Origin: Linanthus parryae
Lineage: Eukaryota > Streptophyta > Magnoliopsida > Ericales > Polemoniaceae
Assembly (NCBI GenBank): GCA_023055425.1
Contig: JALGPY010000001.1
Coordinates: 116,851,057-116,915,056 of the forward strand
DNA: 64,000 nucleotides
Direction of reading: 5' to 3'
Shown here: in pieces, positions 21,903 to 35,287 of the stretch
How positions within the stretch are numbered: position 1 is the stretch's first letter
Layout: every line of letters starts with the position of its first letter
The notes under the pieces: model-generated
What the model saw: the letters and a program-made list of their open reading frames with translations, nothing else
Told to the model about the DNA's origin: nothing
Databases searched by the model: none
Position numbers and translations under genes: made by a program

Positions 21903-22529
21903 ATGAGTTACGAAGCTGGCTCATCCAACCCTCTGGGAATCACTCTTCTTCATCCGACAATGAAAATGAGTCGGAAGAAACCCAAAACACAAACAGTCAA
22001 TGGAAGTGCATTATTCAACAACAACAGATGGTGCAATAATACTATTTAGCACAAAACCGCAACCTTTCAAACTTGAGTGGATTTGTTGTTGGACGAGCAT
22101 ATGTTAATCGCGAGCGAGAAGGCGGTGCATCTCAACTACGAAGTGACTACTTCGGTGAAAATCCAACATATGGTAAACAATTTCGTAGGCAATTCCGTAT
22201 GACTCCTGAATTATTTATACATATTAAGAGTGCATTGAAACAACATTCAACTTTCTGGAAAAAAAAACATTTGATGGAGCAGGACGCCACAGGTTTTACT
22301 TCATACCAAAAAAATGCGTGCATCTATTTAGTTCCTAGCTTATGGTATTGCAGCTAACTCATTTGATCAATATTTTCGTATGGGCGAATCAACTTTACTC
22401 AAATTTGTAAAACAACTTTTTCGTGTTATTAACCTAATCTTTGGACCAATTTATTTGAGAAGCCCAAATGAAGAAGAAATACATAGGTTGCTACAAGTTG
22501 AAACAAGCATTAATAATTTTTGAAGGAAT
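21903..22529 (+). pseudogene. HARBI1-like (PIF/Harbinger) transposase remnant, N-terminal half
   Basis: Starts MSYEAGSSNP, shifts frame into an Asp/Glu/Ser-rich stretch (SSSSDNENESEE), then REREGGASQLRSDYF, GKQFRRQFRMTPELF and, after further shifts, LAYGIAANSFDQYFRMGEST. These are the conserved N-terminal helical region of plant PIF transposases. The DDE catalytic part is absent: sequence ends near 22529 and inverted-repeat-rich DNA follows. Confidence 0.8.
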
Positions 22530-22803
22530 TTTGGTGTTAACCATTGGAGACTGAAATCTCCATTCTCCATAAATGGAAAAATAGAGAATTATATTATTTT
22601 ATGATTTGGAGTAAAATTTAGTTGTATTGGTTGGAGACCAAAGTCTCCATTATTCTTCCAAAAATGGAGAAAAGGAGGTAGAATGGTGGGAGGCTGCTCC
22701 ATTTTTTCTCCACCAAAAATGGAGAAAGGAGGGATAGCGAGGTCGAGGGGGTTGGGCTTCATTCAAAAATACTATTGCTAATGTCTTCAATCACCCCCCC
22801 CCC
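22530..22803. repeat. GGAGA/TCTCC inverted-repeat-rich stretch
   Basis: Several short palindromes of TTGGAGACCAAAGTCTCCA type (22551-22575, 22632-22652, 22690-22725), probably the end of the Harbinger element above. GGATAGCGAGGTCGAGGGGG occurs at about 22732 and again at 22817, an 86 bp direct repeat spanning the left border of the next element. Confidence 0.45.
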
Positions 22804-22884
22804 CATTGAGCTTGTTTGGATAGCGAGGTCGAGGGGGTTGGGTTTTAAATTTTGGCTGGTGTTTGGATAAATGGGTTGAGGTTG

Positions 22885-23100
22885 GAGCAAGTTCGGTGGC
22901 CGACAAATTTGTAGCAGGTCACCGGTATATTTTTACCAGATGAGCAGTCCACCGCCACAAAAGACCATGCCCGGCATTTGAGATATCTGATGCCCAACTT
23001 AATAATCGGTGCCTGGTATTGTGACAACCGGTGCACGGCATACTAACCGGTGGTCGGCATTTTGAATACCGGGGCCGGCTAATTTGGCCGGTGCCCGGTT
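22885..23100 (+). repeat. Left subterminal CCGGTG-type repeat array
   Basis: Units such as ACCGGTGCACGGCA, ACCGGTGGTCGGCA, CCGGTGCCCGG and CGGTGCCTGGTA recur every 25-35 bp. Inverted relatives occur at the right end, as transposase binding arrays do. A GT microsatellite follows at 23105-23128. Confidence 0.7.
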
Positions 23101-23346
23101 ATGTATGTGTTTGTGTGTGTGTGTGTGTACTTTGTTTTTTCTCACGTCTTTTGGTTCAGTCACCAATTCATTCAATCTATTTAAATGCGTCTCTCCCCAA
23201 CACAATTCACATACTCAGCCTACATCATACTGAAGATATTTTCAGTACTACATACTTGTTGAGGTTCTTTGTTTATTTCTTTTACAGACTCTCTTTGTTG
23301 TCAATTTTGCTTCATATAACATTTATTTTATTTATCTTCGTAGCTT

Positions 23347-23820
23347 ATGGACAATGATGGGGCGCCTCCCCGACTATCCCGGAATGCAAGAATGAGAGTT
23401 CGCGCTGTTCGTGAGCGATGGGGGCGTAATGACTGGGCTTGTACATCGAACTTCTTAGAGACGAAAAAGATCGAGTGAAGTCGTGGGCTCCTATATTCGA
23501 ACATGGCTTACCATCATGTGAGTGACTCTTGGTTTAGTAACACTGGAGATTATCTGACCCAGCTGATGTATCTTAACCGCTACGAGCTTATTCGTCGTGA
23601 GTTCGAAGTTTGGGTCCGTTCCACTGGAGCCCCTGAATTGGCTACTGAAGAAGATAAAAATCATGACGTTCTATTGTTCACCGAGGGGAATGAAGATATC
23701 CTTTGCTATTTGTTCGACCTACCGTACCACGGTGGTCACCCTCTTCATCCGGGCGTGAATAACGTTGTTGTTCCTGACGAGACTGGAGCCGGCAACCCTA
23801 GCGACAACGATAATCAGTAG
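23347..23820 (+). pseudogene. Unknown ORF of the Harbinger-like element, one in-frame stop
   Basis: ATG 23347; frame continues to TAG at 23818 with one TGA after 43 codons (about 23476), giving 156 sense codons. N-terminal part MDNDGAPPRLSRNARMRVR is Arg-rich; the rest includes DSWFSNTGDYLTQLMYLNRY and ends acidic, NPSDNDNQ. A TATA-like CTATTTAAAT (23177-23186) lies 160 bp upstream. No domain recognised. The TGA suggests recent loss of function. The LARD insertion follows about 480 bp downstream. Confidence 0.45.
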
Positions 23821-24301
23821 TAACTTAAATGTGTAGAAGTTGATAAAGTGTCATTATGTCGATTTCCTGTTGTTTATTGTACGTGTTGGCCGTTAGTCGG
23901 CGTACTGTTTGTATTCTGTAGAAGTTGTGCAATAAAAATCGAGCAATTTATCTTACTTCTATTTTTTCTCCAGTTTATTATGGTTCTCTGAAATTCATGT
24001 TAACTACGACATCTTAACTGCAAAACTAACAGACTAAGGATACTGTGTTCACCAATGACAGTCTGTCGAATACAAAACATGACACAAATAATCTCTCACC
24101 AAGTTCTGAAGAAATTGTGGACCGGTGTATTATTCAGGTACATACTGAATTGTGCACACATTAACAGTGTTGATATTTATCTAAAAATCTGACAAAAAAT
24201 ATTGTCTGACAAAGTATCTATCATAAACTGGTTAAAAAAGTCATACGCATGCGAATATTATCACACTGATGAAAATAAATTGTTTTACCAGTGACTGATC
24301 A

Positions 24302-25775
24302 TGTAATGCCCCGTCTTCGTTATAGGGGGAAATTAATGACGTTTTCGTAAAGTTTAGAAGATAATTGTTGGAGTTATTTGATAATAGGGGAGGTGGTTGT
24401 AATATAAACTAGATAATTAAATACTTAGTTGGGGTGGTAGTTGTATTTCATAGAAAATACAAAGGCTAATAAGTAAATAGTAATTTGTAAATAAAATAAA
24501 ACTAAAATAAAATTTCCTTTTCCTTTATTCAACAAACCTGCAAGATTTTTTGGAAACCACAATTACTTCTCCCTCTTTCACGTCTCTCTCTCCTCCCTCT
24601 ATTTAGTTTTGTTCTCCTTCTTCCTCCTCTCACGTCCCCGACACCAACACCACCACCACTCCCGAAACCAACGCCACCCCCAACACCACAACCTCCTCCA
24701 TCTCTTCTCAGACTCTCTCTCTCTCTCCCCTGTTCTGCCGGCGAAAAAACAGAGGAAGCAGCGGCAGCGGCTTCACCGCTGCCTTCCCCGACGGCGACGA
24801 CACCGCCACCAACCACCAGAGACTCTCCCTCTCAGCTCACTCTCTCCGTCTCTCTCTCTCTGTCCCTGCCTTCCCTCTCTATCCAGCATAACGCAGCAGC
24901 AACAGCAGCGACAATAGCCGCTGCCACCACCGGAGAACCCGCCGGCAAAATGGCCGCCACCACCACTGCCATCTATCTCCCTCTCTTTCCCCAGCTCTCT
25001 CCCTCTCACTCCTCTCTGCCCTCATCAAAGTAATCACCACCATCCACAACAGCAGCAGAGGCAGCAACAGCAGAAGCCGCCAAGAACGCACCGGCGAAAC
25101 CTCCATTAATTCCGGCGAGAATTTCGCCGAAGCTCAACCGTAACGACCCACCTATCAAAACTTGCACCGTTCAACTCAGAGAAGCCTGACCAAGTGAGAG
25201 GAAGCCTCCACCTAGGCCAAGAACCGCCGGAGGAGCCCCGGCAAAGCTCCATCTCCGGCGACACCGACGGCGACCTCGACCCGTCCCGTTTCTTCACTAT
25301 TTCTCGTGAAATTTGGACTGGGTATGACTAAAATCTTCTCCTAAGTTATTTTCTATAATCAAAATCAAGTTTTAAGTCCTTAAATCCAATACTTGATTCG
25401 TTAGTTTGAGTGTTCTTGATGTGAGGGTTAAAGTGTAATTTTCAGAAAGTTTTCTGGGGGGTTATAATGTCTTTTCAGAAACTTAGAGGGAGGCAGATGT
25501 CATTTCATAAACTTTTTGGAAGTACTAGATGCAGTTTACAATCTCAGATTCATTTATAAAATTTGTTTTTCTTTAAATTATTTAGATTATTATGTAATAA
25601 TTAATAACTATATTTTTGGGGTAAATATTAAAGAAGAAATTGGTTTGGGGCATTATTTGCACAATTTGAAACTTGGAGGGTATGTATCGTTGAATCTGAA
25701 ACGGTTTTTCTTGAGTAGGGGTCATTGTTTGTTATTCAAACGAATAAAAAGGGGGAGCTAAATGTCGTTTACTAA

Positions 25776-25832
<57 letters not shown>

Positions 25833-27715
25833 TAAAATATGAAACTTGGATTTCAATTATTTTCTAAGCATTCTAGCCTTCATTCCAATTATATAGAAGA
25901 TCTTTTGGTATTGAAACTTTATTTATGCATTTCAAAGTAAACTAGATTTGTATAATATATTGGGCATATTTATTAAATAATCAATATTGTTTTGTTTAAA
26001 TAGTTAATCTCAAAGTATCATAGATTGACATTCTAAATGAATTGGTTGTAAATATCGCTCCTAGAATAAACTAGTTAGAAAGTAATTTGAGGAATATTTA
26101 TGAATATTTTATTAATACTTTATCTTTCTCCAAATTGAAAATAGTTGTCTTCATGTTTATAAATAGATGTTAAATAATATATATTTTTTTCCTAATAGAT
26201 ATTATTATGGTATCATCTCCTAAAATAAGTTAGTGTATAGTTTTTTTTAAGCACATATCTCCAATAATTAGTTTCATTAATTAAATAATTTTCCATGAAG
26301 AATTTACTCTAGAAAAATTAAAAATAACTGTTATAATATATAAGAATATATATATATATATATAAAATGTGTTGTTTTATAATAAAGTTTAAGCTAGAAT
26401 TTATAAATGAGAAGTTCTAAATCTAAACTCATTCTCTCGCTATTTAAAATATACAAGTATCATTTACAAATTTGAGAATTTATATTAAATAAGTATTTTG
26501 AGGATGTAATTATAAAACTAGCACACTCTTGACGAGTATAATGAAAAAGATATATTTGGAGTTTGTATTAAATTAAAGAAGACTCCCTTACGACGACACT
26601 AGAATTCATAGCATATCACATCGCCCACTTGCATTATACGTGATAGTTGGAATTGGAATTGAAGTTGATTAGAAATTATAAATTTGTAGGTGACGAGTTT
26701 CGTAGACAAGGGCTATGTCTATTCGTAGTTCCTAGAACGTGCTATTCGCTATCGGATTGATGTAAGTAGACATGCCAAGCCTAGCGTGCCCTAGCTTCTT
26801 TCGTGTCGAAATATGATTTTATATGTGTCTCAAATTGTGTTTTATGACTTACATGCTTTACATGAGATTGATTACGTTTTGAGATAAATGTTTTGAGAAT
26901 GTCACACGAGAATAATAATTCGTTAATAACGTAAAGTGAAAAGAGTTGTGCGGGGATTATTATTATTATTGTCGATGTTGAATTCGGTCACTCGGCCTGT
27001 GATAGATTTCGTGTTGACTTCGTGTCACTCGACCAATTTTATTTTAAACCCGGTCGCGACCTGCCGGGTGTCTCCATGTGCTTACCTCTCTGGCCGCGAG
27101 AAGTCTTAGGGGGGTGTCGGCACTTATGGTCATGGTAGCTAGTGAAAGGATAGAAGCTCCCCGTACCAACAAGTTAATAGTATGAAGTTCTTTGAGAAAG
27201 AGATTTTTATGAAAGAAAATAAGAGATGGATTGGGAATAATATTCCCCGTTTGAGATACAAGAGAAGGATTGAGATGCAAAGTAAAAAGAAAGAGAATTT
27301 CATATGCGTTCCAGTATTCATACTTTATTCATCAAGGATTTACTCAGTATTGTTCATCCTCATTTATGATTGTTTTTTAAAGAATATGCCTCTTAATTTG
27401 TTTACAAGCTTGGATGTTTGCTTACTCAGTGTTTCATCGCTGACTTTAGAAAAAATGCGGTTTTTGTTTCTTTCCCCCGTAGGTCTTAAGAGCTGGATTG
27501 GGGTAGCGGGATTCGACACTCATCTAGTATTCGAATAAGCCAAACTCTTAGTATCACTTCATCTCATGTGACAATATATTATGTTGAGATAATTAAAAGT
27601 TTGTAATATATAAGTGTCAGATGTGTTGTTCTTGATTTCCGCCGCTTCATTTTGAGTAGCACCCTCCTAGGCTCTCCGGTCCGGAACGGAAAGCTTGGGA
27701 ACGAGGGGTGTTACA
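24302..27715 (+). repeat. LARD 5' LTR
   Basis: 3414 bp. CT-rich leader and GC-rich first-exon-like part (24540-25321, donor GTATGA at 25322), second exon-like part 26690-26761, GGGGTGTCGGCACTTA block (27111-27126), CTTACTCAGT (27421-27430) and acceptor CCCGTAG ending 27482. Differs from the 3' LTR mainly by a roughly 60 bp segment (24919-24980) and a longer (TA)n run (25782-25827), plus scattered substitutions. Confidence 0.92.
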
Positions 27716-30700
27716 GGTGGTATCAGAGCAGGCAATCCAAAAAGGGAATTAAACCTGTAGCGTAACTTAAAATGGACATAGGACAAGATTATTAAAATTG
27801 GAAAAGCCGATTTGGGTTATGGGTAACTTAAGTGTTAGTATACTAGGACCCACCCTCATCCTTTGATACTATTATTTGGTTTGATTTTAGTAATTCGTTC
27901 GTGATAGATTGATTTACGAATGATATTTCTGTGATAGACAATGAGAAGTATGGATTTCAGTAATTAGATTTTGCATTGTGAATTATGTGTTATCCTACAT
28001 GAGGAAATGGATTATAAGAGTATCAGCGACAAGCGTTATTCCGATGATAGAGAATAAAGATTATGAGATATGGGACTAGATCATGGATTGTGCCTGATAT
28101 ACTGATTAATTTGAGAAGATGAGTTTCATGCTTATCGATGAGAATTTTATATGCCGCATGATTTGATCTCTGTGTGATATGTCACTTTGTATGTGATCAT
28201 TAAACTAATAATGGTTCCTGAGAGCATATGTCATAGCCTAGAAATGTGATTAATAGACCACTACAGTACTAATTATACCAGGAAGGTTTGACGTGGATAT
28301 AAGGCTTAAAACAACAATCACATTGGATAAATCCTTATTCGATATTAATGTTGCTAGGATATGTGACTCTTATAAGAAATCTAAGAGAAGTATCGGATTT
28401 CGACCATAGGAGAATCTGGGTTTAAAAGATGTAACGGGAATGCTAAGATGTTTAACGTGCAAACCCTAGTTTCATTAACTAAACTCTTGAAAAATTTGAC
28501 GACGTATTCAAGGTACTAGCTGGGATGGTAATCTGAAGTTAGGGGATAAGAAAGTTACTTATTATGATTAAATTGAGTAATCTTAGAAACGGTCGAGGGA
28601 GTTCCCACCCACCCACGCCTAAGAAAAATTAATTGTGAACTCAACTTGACGAGCTTTGGACGCATTTTAAGTATAATCTGACAGTCTTAGTTATTAGATG
28701 ATTTGGATAGTTGGTTCGACTATACTTGTCCATGAGTTGTACCAGGGAGACAAATCTAGACTAAACCGTTATAAATGATTTGTGATCTCTAAGGATATCT
28801 ACCTATATTAGGCGTTACGTGGAGTCTAGTTATCTTAATATTGCTCGAGGATCAGGATGTCCATCGGTTACATCTTGCTTTTGGAGTTATGGGACTCACT
28901 TGGGAAGAATAATATTTAAAATGTGAAGTAAAATTGTTGGTCCACTACTAATCGTTTACAAAATCTGGATGTTCCTTATGAAAGATCTAGATATATTTAA
29001 CCTAAAATTTCTTATTTGGTGTAATTTTAATGTTAGAGTTTCGGTCTGAAGATTATTTTAAGGTTTTAACTCAGATTTTAGAAGTCCACATTTGGAATTT
29101 GTCATTTCATAGTGATGACTCGGGAGTTATTTTTCTACTAAGATACATTTTAGAAGCTTTTTATATTGCTTAACTATCTCAGAAATACTTGGAGTACCAT
29201 TACGATGTTTAGCTTATGAGGTGCGGTATGCACTTTATGGAGATGATAGTATGAGTTTCTAGGAAGGAAAATGTCAATAAAAGTTTGGTTTTCATATAGA
29301 AAGTGGAGGCATATTAGAACTTTACGTTCAGAGATTTGTTTGGATATAGGCATGATGTCAGTCGGTATTTCAAGTTATTTGATTAAATTCATGGAATCCA
29401 CGATTAGAAGTCGAGTGATAAATTTGAACTATGAAGGGTCTTGGGTTAAAATCATCAGTTGGAGTTTGATTAAAACAATAGGTGGAAGCGTATGGGTTAT
29501 GATCACTTGGATGGAATAGAAAGTCTTTAATTTCCGCTATGAGCAACAATTGATCCTTTAAATATTATCCCGGGTATTCCTAAGTACTAGGCTTATAAAA
29601 GAACCTATCATGAGAAATTATGCCCCAAAAATGGTCTTAAGACATAGTAGATAGTTTAGTAACAAACTTGCACAAATGACCAGCCATACAGTTAAAAATC
29701 TCTACTAGCTTGAATATTCGACTTTTCATAAGATGTTTACACATGAGTTGGCAATATGTGATATGAGATGTATATGATTATGTGCTAGTATGGACGTTTG
29801 ACGAAAGGCAAAGACATTATAAGAAGTATGTTGACATGTTATTGAGATCATGATATTATGATAACTAGGCAATCTTGATCAGAGAAATTGATTTAAGAAT
29901 TTGGCATGACAACATAGTAGAACCACAAATTTGATTGCCCGATTTGGGTCAAAGTTATTTTTCAAGGAAGAAGAAAGATGTATAGTAGAGAACTTATGTG
30001 AAAATTTTGATTCTATGATAGCATAGCAATGACTATGTTCCACGTGTTACATTACATGCTTATATGCACATAATATGTTATGTGTTCTATTGTATGATAT
30101 ATATTAAGAAATTGAATAAGATTATGGAGTAGAGAGCAAGACTGATAGATCGCACATTCACAACACTATAAAGATTCATGAACTAGGCATACACATCAAT
30201 GTTAGAAATCACAAAGTTAGTTACAGTTCCTAGTAATACATATGAGGTAAGAAGATTACCCAAATCAAGACAAACTTACCACAAGATAACTTGTAGGGGA
30301 ACTAGAATTACGATATAAAGGAAATGATCTCTCTGACAACATCGAAACGAAGAGCAGACCCATGTGATACCACAAATGAAGGAACCTAAAGTAAGCAACC
30401 TAGACAGTTTAACACCCACTAACTAGGGCAAGGCCAATCCAAATATCAGGCAAACAAATGTCCAGATGAGATGACCTGCTAACGAGGAACTGTGGAGGAA
30501 ATTTAAAGAGACGTTGAAAGTTAGACCAAATGTCACATCATTAACCTGCCAAGTTTTAGATATTGATGTGATCGAGAATTCTCAGTAGTATGTAGACTGG
30601 TTAACCAATACGAGTTGTTTGGTCGTTACGTAACTCGACGTTGTGCTTGGATAGCTCATGTTTTCTTATATATATATATATTTTCATAAATTCTCCATTT

Positions 30701-31420
30701 GAAGTCTTGTCACTGAACAATTACTTTGGGGGCCATTGGATACTCATTATCTCATCAACTATTTCTCGGGGTTTATACAATTTTAGCGGGAATACTCTAA
30801 GTATTATTTCAGGCAACGAATATAAATATTCTTTAGCAGGCCTTGTAAAATGTGTTATCTGGAAGAGCTAGTGGAGGCAATGTCTTATCTTGTACTCGGG
30901 CAGATTAAAATACCAAATGATAAGGGTATGACGACCTAGTTTTCATTAAGGGGGAGGTTATTAACTATTATTAAGAAATAGAATAGGCAAGTGACTTCTA
31001 AAAGTCATTTAAAACCGAAGGATCTTGGAGGTTACCTTAATTTTCGGCTCAACACATTTTGGAAGGTAGTCATAATTTTAAATAAGGATTCAATCTAGAT
31101 AAAGAATTATAGGGTCCTTATGCTGCAACTAAATAAGAGTATCCACGTCTTGTGTTTGCCAAGTATGACCATCCATCATGACAACTATTATTGAGTTCCG
31201 GGGACGTCACTCCTCTAATGGGGAGAGGAATGTAACCCTTTAGCTTTCGTGACCTTAACCCTTATACCGCTCCCGCGCCACATGCATCAAACCAGATTTA
31301 GTAAAGTTATCTTAATAATAAAGTATTGGACGGTGTAATATATAGAAACTCACATAGTAGTCTTTCGTTGATCAATTGGTTTAAGCATCGTGGACGAAGC
31401 TTTCTTTAAGGGGAGAAGGA
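27716..31420 (+). other. LARD internal region, non-coding
   Basis: PBS at 27718-27729, polypurine tract at 31408-31420. Between them no reading frame longer than about 80 codons and no retroviral motif (no zinc knuckle, DSG protease, RT or integrase) could be found in any frame. Confidence 0.8.
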
Positions 31421-34400
31421 TGTAATGCCCCGTCTTCGTTATAGGGGGAAATTAATGATATTTTCGTAAAGTTTGGAAGATAATTGTTGGAGTTATTTGA
31501 TAATAGGGGAGGTGGTTGTAATATAAACTAGATAATTAAATACTTAGTTGGGGTGGTAGTTGTATTTCATAAAAACTACAAAGACTAATAAGTAAATAGT
31601 AATTTGTAAATAAAATAAAACTAAAATAAAATTTCTTTTTCCTTTCTTCAACAAACCTGCAAGATTTTTTGGAAACCACAATTACTTCTCCCTCTTTCAC
31701 GTCTCTCTCTCCTCCCTCTATTTAGTTTTGTTCTCCTTCTTCCTCCTCTCACGTCCCCGACACCAACACCACCACCACTCCCGAAACCAACGCCACCCCC
31801 AACACCACAACCTCCTCCATCTCTTCTCAGACTCTCTCTCTCTCTCCCCTGTTCTGCCGGCGAAAAAACAGAGGAAGCAGCGGCAGCGGCTTCACCGCTG
31901 CCTTCCCCGACGGCGACGACACCGCCACCAACCACCAGAGACTCTCCCTCTCAGCTCACTCTCTCCCTCTCTCTCTGTCCCTGCCTTCCCTCTCTATCCA
32001 GCATAACGCAGCAGCAACAGCAGCGACAATTAATCACCACTGCCATCTATCTCCCTCTCTTTCCCCAGCTCTCTCCCTCTCACTCCTCTCTGCCCTGATT
32101 GAAGTAATCACCACCATCCACAACAGCAGCAGAGGCAGCAACAGCAGAAGCCGCCAAGAACCCACCAGCGAAACCTCCATTAATTCCGGCGAGAACTTCG
32201 CCGAAGCTCAACCGTAACGACCCACCTATCAAAACTTGCACCATTCAACTCAGAGAAGCCCGACCAAGTGAGAGGAAGCCTCCACCTAGGCCAAGAACCG
32301 CCGGAGGAGCCCCGGCGAAGCTCCATCTCCGGCGACACCGACGGCGACCTCGACCCGTCCCGTTTCTTCACTATTTCTCGTGAAATTTGGACTGGGTATG
32401 ACTAAAATCTTCTCCTAAGTTATTTTCTATAATCAAAATCATGTTTTAAGTCCTTATATCCAATACTTGATTCGTTAGTTTGAGTGTTCTTGATGTGGGG
32501 GTTATAGTGTAAATTTCAGAAAGTTTTCAGGGGGTTATAATGTCTTTTCAGAAACTTAGGGGGAGGCAAGTGTCATTTCAGAAACTTTTTAAAAGTACTA
32601 GATGCAGTTTACAATCTCAGATTCATTTATAAAGTTTGTTTTTCTTTAAATTTATAGATTATTATGTAATAATTAATAACTTTATTTTTGGGGTAAATAT
32701 TAAAGAAGAAATTGGTTTGGGGCATTATTTGCACAATTTGAAACTTGGAGGGTATGTATCGTTGAATCTGAAACGGTTTTTCTTGAGTAGGGGTCATTGT
32801 TTGTTATTCAAACGAATAAAAGGGGGAGCTAAATGTCGTTTCATAAAACTATATATATATATATATATGAAATTAAAAATATGAAACTTGGATTTCAATT
32901 ATTTTATAAGCATTCTAGCCTTCATTCCAATTATATAGAAGAGATTTTGCTATTGAAACTTTATTTATGCATTTCAAAGTAAACAAGATTTGTATAATAT
33001 ATTGGGCCTATTTATTAAATAATCAATATTGTTTTGTTTAAATAGTTAATCTCAAAGTATCATAGATTGACATTCTAAATGAATTGGTTATAAATATCTC
33101 TCCTAGAATAACTAGTTAGAAAGTAATTTGAGGAATATTTATGAATATTTTATTAATACTTTATCTTTCTCCAAATTGAAAATAGTTATCTTCATGTTTA
33201 TAAATAGATGTTAAATAATATATTTTTTTCCTAATAGATATTTTTATGGTATCATCTCCTAAAATAAGTTAGTGTATAGTTTTTTTTAAGCACATATCTC
33301 CAATAATTAGTTTCGTTAATTAAATAGTTTTCTATGAAGAATTTACTCTAGAAAAGTTTAAAATAATTGTTATATAAGAATATATATATATAAATAAAAG
33401 GTGTTGTTTTATAATAAATTTTTAGCTAGAATTTATAATTGAGAAGTTCTAAATCTAAACTCATTCTCTCGCTGTTTGAAATATACAAGTATCATTTACA
33501 AATTTGAGAATTTATATTAAATAAGTATTTTGAGGATGTAATTACAAAACTAGCACACTCTTGACTAGTATAATGAAAAAGATATATTTAGAGTTTGTAT
33601 TAAATTAAAGAAGACTCCCTTACGACGACACTAGAATTCATAGCATATCACATCGCCCACTTGCATTATACGTGATAGTTGGAATTGGAATTGAAGTTGA
33701 TTAGAAATTATAAATTTGTAGGTGACGAGTTTCGTAGACAAGGGCTATGTCTATTCGTAGTTCCTAGAACGTGCTATTCGCTATCGGATTGATGTAGGTA
33801 GACATGCCAAGCCTAGCGTGCCCTAGCTTCTTTCGTGTCGAAATATGATTTTATATGTGTCTCAAATTGTGTTTTATGACTTACATGATTTACATGAGAT
33901 TGATTACGTTTTGAGATAAATGTTTTGAGAATGTCACACGAGAATAATAATTCGTTAATAACGTAAAGTGAAAAGAGTTGTGCGGGGATTATTATTATTA
34001 TTGTCGATGTTGAATTCGATCACTCGGCCTGTGATAGATTTCGTGTTGACTTCGTGTCACTCGACCAATTTTATTTTAAACCCGGTCGCGACCTGCCGGG
34101 TGTCTCCATGTACTTACCTCTCTGGCCGCGAGAAGTCTTAGGGGGGTGTCGGCACTTATGGTCATGGTAGCTAGTGAAAGGATAGAAGCTCCCCGTATCA
34201 ACAAGTTAATAGTATGAAGTTCTTTGAGAAAGAGATTTTTATGAAAGAAAAGAAGAGATGGATTGGGAATAATATTCCCGTTTGAGATACAAGAGAAGGA
34301 TTGAGATGCAAAGTAAAAAGAAAGAGAATTTCATATGCGTTCCAGTATTCATACTTTATTCATCAAGGATTTACTCAGTATTGTTCATCCTCATTTATGA

Positions 34401-34746
34401 TTGTTTTTGAAAGAATATGCCTCTTAATCTGTTTACAAGCTTGAGTGTTTGCTTACTCAGTATTTCATCGCTGACTTTAGAAAAACTGCGGTCTTTGTTT
34501 CTTTCCCCCGCAGGTCTTAAGAGCTGGATTGGGGTAGCGGGATTCGACACTCATCTAGTATTCGAATAAGCCGAACTCTTAGTATCACTTCATCTCATGT
34601 GACAGTATATTATGTTGAGATAATTAAAAGTTTGTAGTATATAAGTGTCAGATGTGTTGTTCTTGATTTCCGCCGCTTCATTTTGAGTAGCACCCTCCTA
34701 GGCTCTCCGGTCCGGAACGGAAAGCTTGGGAACGAGGGGTGTTACA
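31421..34746 (+). repeat. LARD 3' LTR
   Basis: 3326 bp copy of the 5' LTR. Lacks the roughly 60 bp segment after AGCGACAAT (about 32028) and has a short TA run (32851-32868). Exon-like part 33722-33793 (donor GTAGGT), acceptor CCCCGCAG ending 34513. Confidence 0.92.
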
Positions 34747-35107
34747 TATCACATCACTCTTTTTCCTTTTCTGTGTCAGCGAATCTCACACGTGAAGTAA
34801 TACAGTAGGTGAATAATACAACTGCATCAAATCTCTTCGAAGATCTACTACCAGGGAATCTCTGATTTGCTGCAGATGAACTAGTTATTTACTTTATTTA
34901 ATAGCTATATATTGAATAATTCATTACTTTCACAGTTGGCAGACTGATGAAATAATAATTCATCAGAAAAGTGAATGACAATTCAAACAGAATCTTTGCT
35001 TTCTTTTATTCAAAACCTACAAAGTAGGTTTCTGGCGAATTGCACAACTGATATGAAATGACAAACACGCCTTGCTTAACAACGCTCAACACCATCACAA
35101 ACTACAA

Positions 35108-35116
35108 TATAAATAG
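35108..35116 (+). promoter_or_regulatory. TATA box upstream of Harbinger ORF1
   Basis: TATAAATAG lies 180 bp upstream of the ORF1 start codon in the intact transposon sequence that resumes right after the LARD insertion. Confidence 0.45.
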
Positions 35117-35287
35117 CTACCCTTATATTCATTTTTTGTCTAAGGCATCAAGCAGAGAAAACTCCACTGCAACTTACCACAATCCTGGTAATTTCTTATA
35201 CAAGTGTGTTGTTATTTATCATATTGTTTGATTGTTTGATTTTTAAAATTTTCATGTGCTAAATGAGTACATACATTTTGCATAAAC

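Larger units (their letters stand above)
24302..34746 (+). mobile_element. LARD: large non-coding LTR retrotransposon, 10.4 kb
   Basis: Two direct repeats of 3.3-3.4 kb (24302-27715, 31421-34746) begin TGTAATGCCCCGTC and end GGGGTGTTACA. A tRNA-Met PBS TGGTATCAGAGC (27718-27729) follows the first, and a purine tract AAGGGGAGAAGGA (31408-31420) precedes the second. Flanks GATCA (24297-24301) and TATCA (34747-34751) match at 4 of 5. The 3.7 kb interior has no gag or pol, only short ORFs, so it must depend on another element's proteins. Long LTRs, long non-coding interior and a PBS define LARDs. Confidence 0.9.

Noticed and set aside
24529..25297. Several Gly/Arg/Pro-rich ORFs on both strands, repeated at 31648-32371
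   Set aside because: Same LTR leader in both LARD LTRs; low-complexity codons and no family match.
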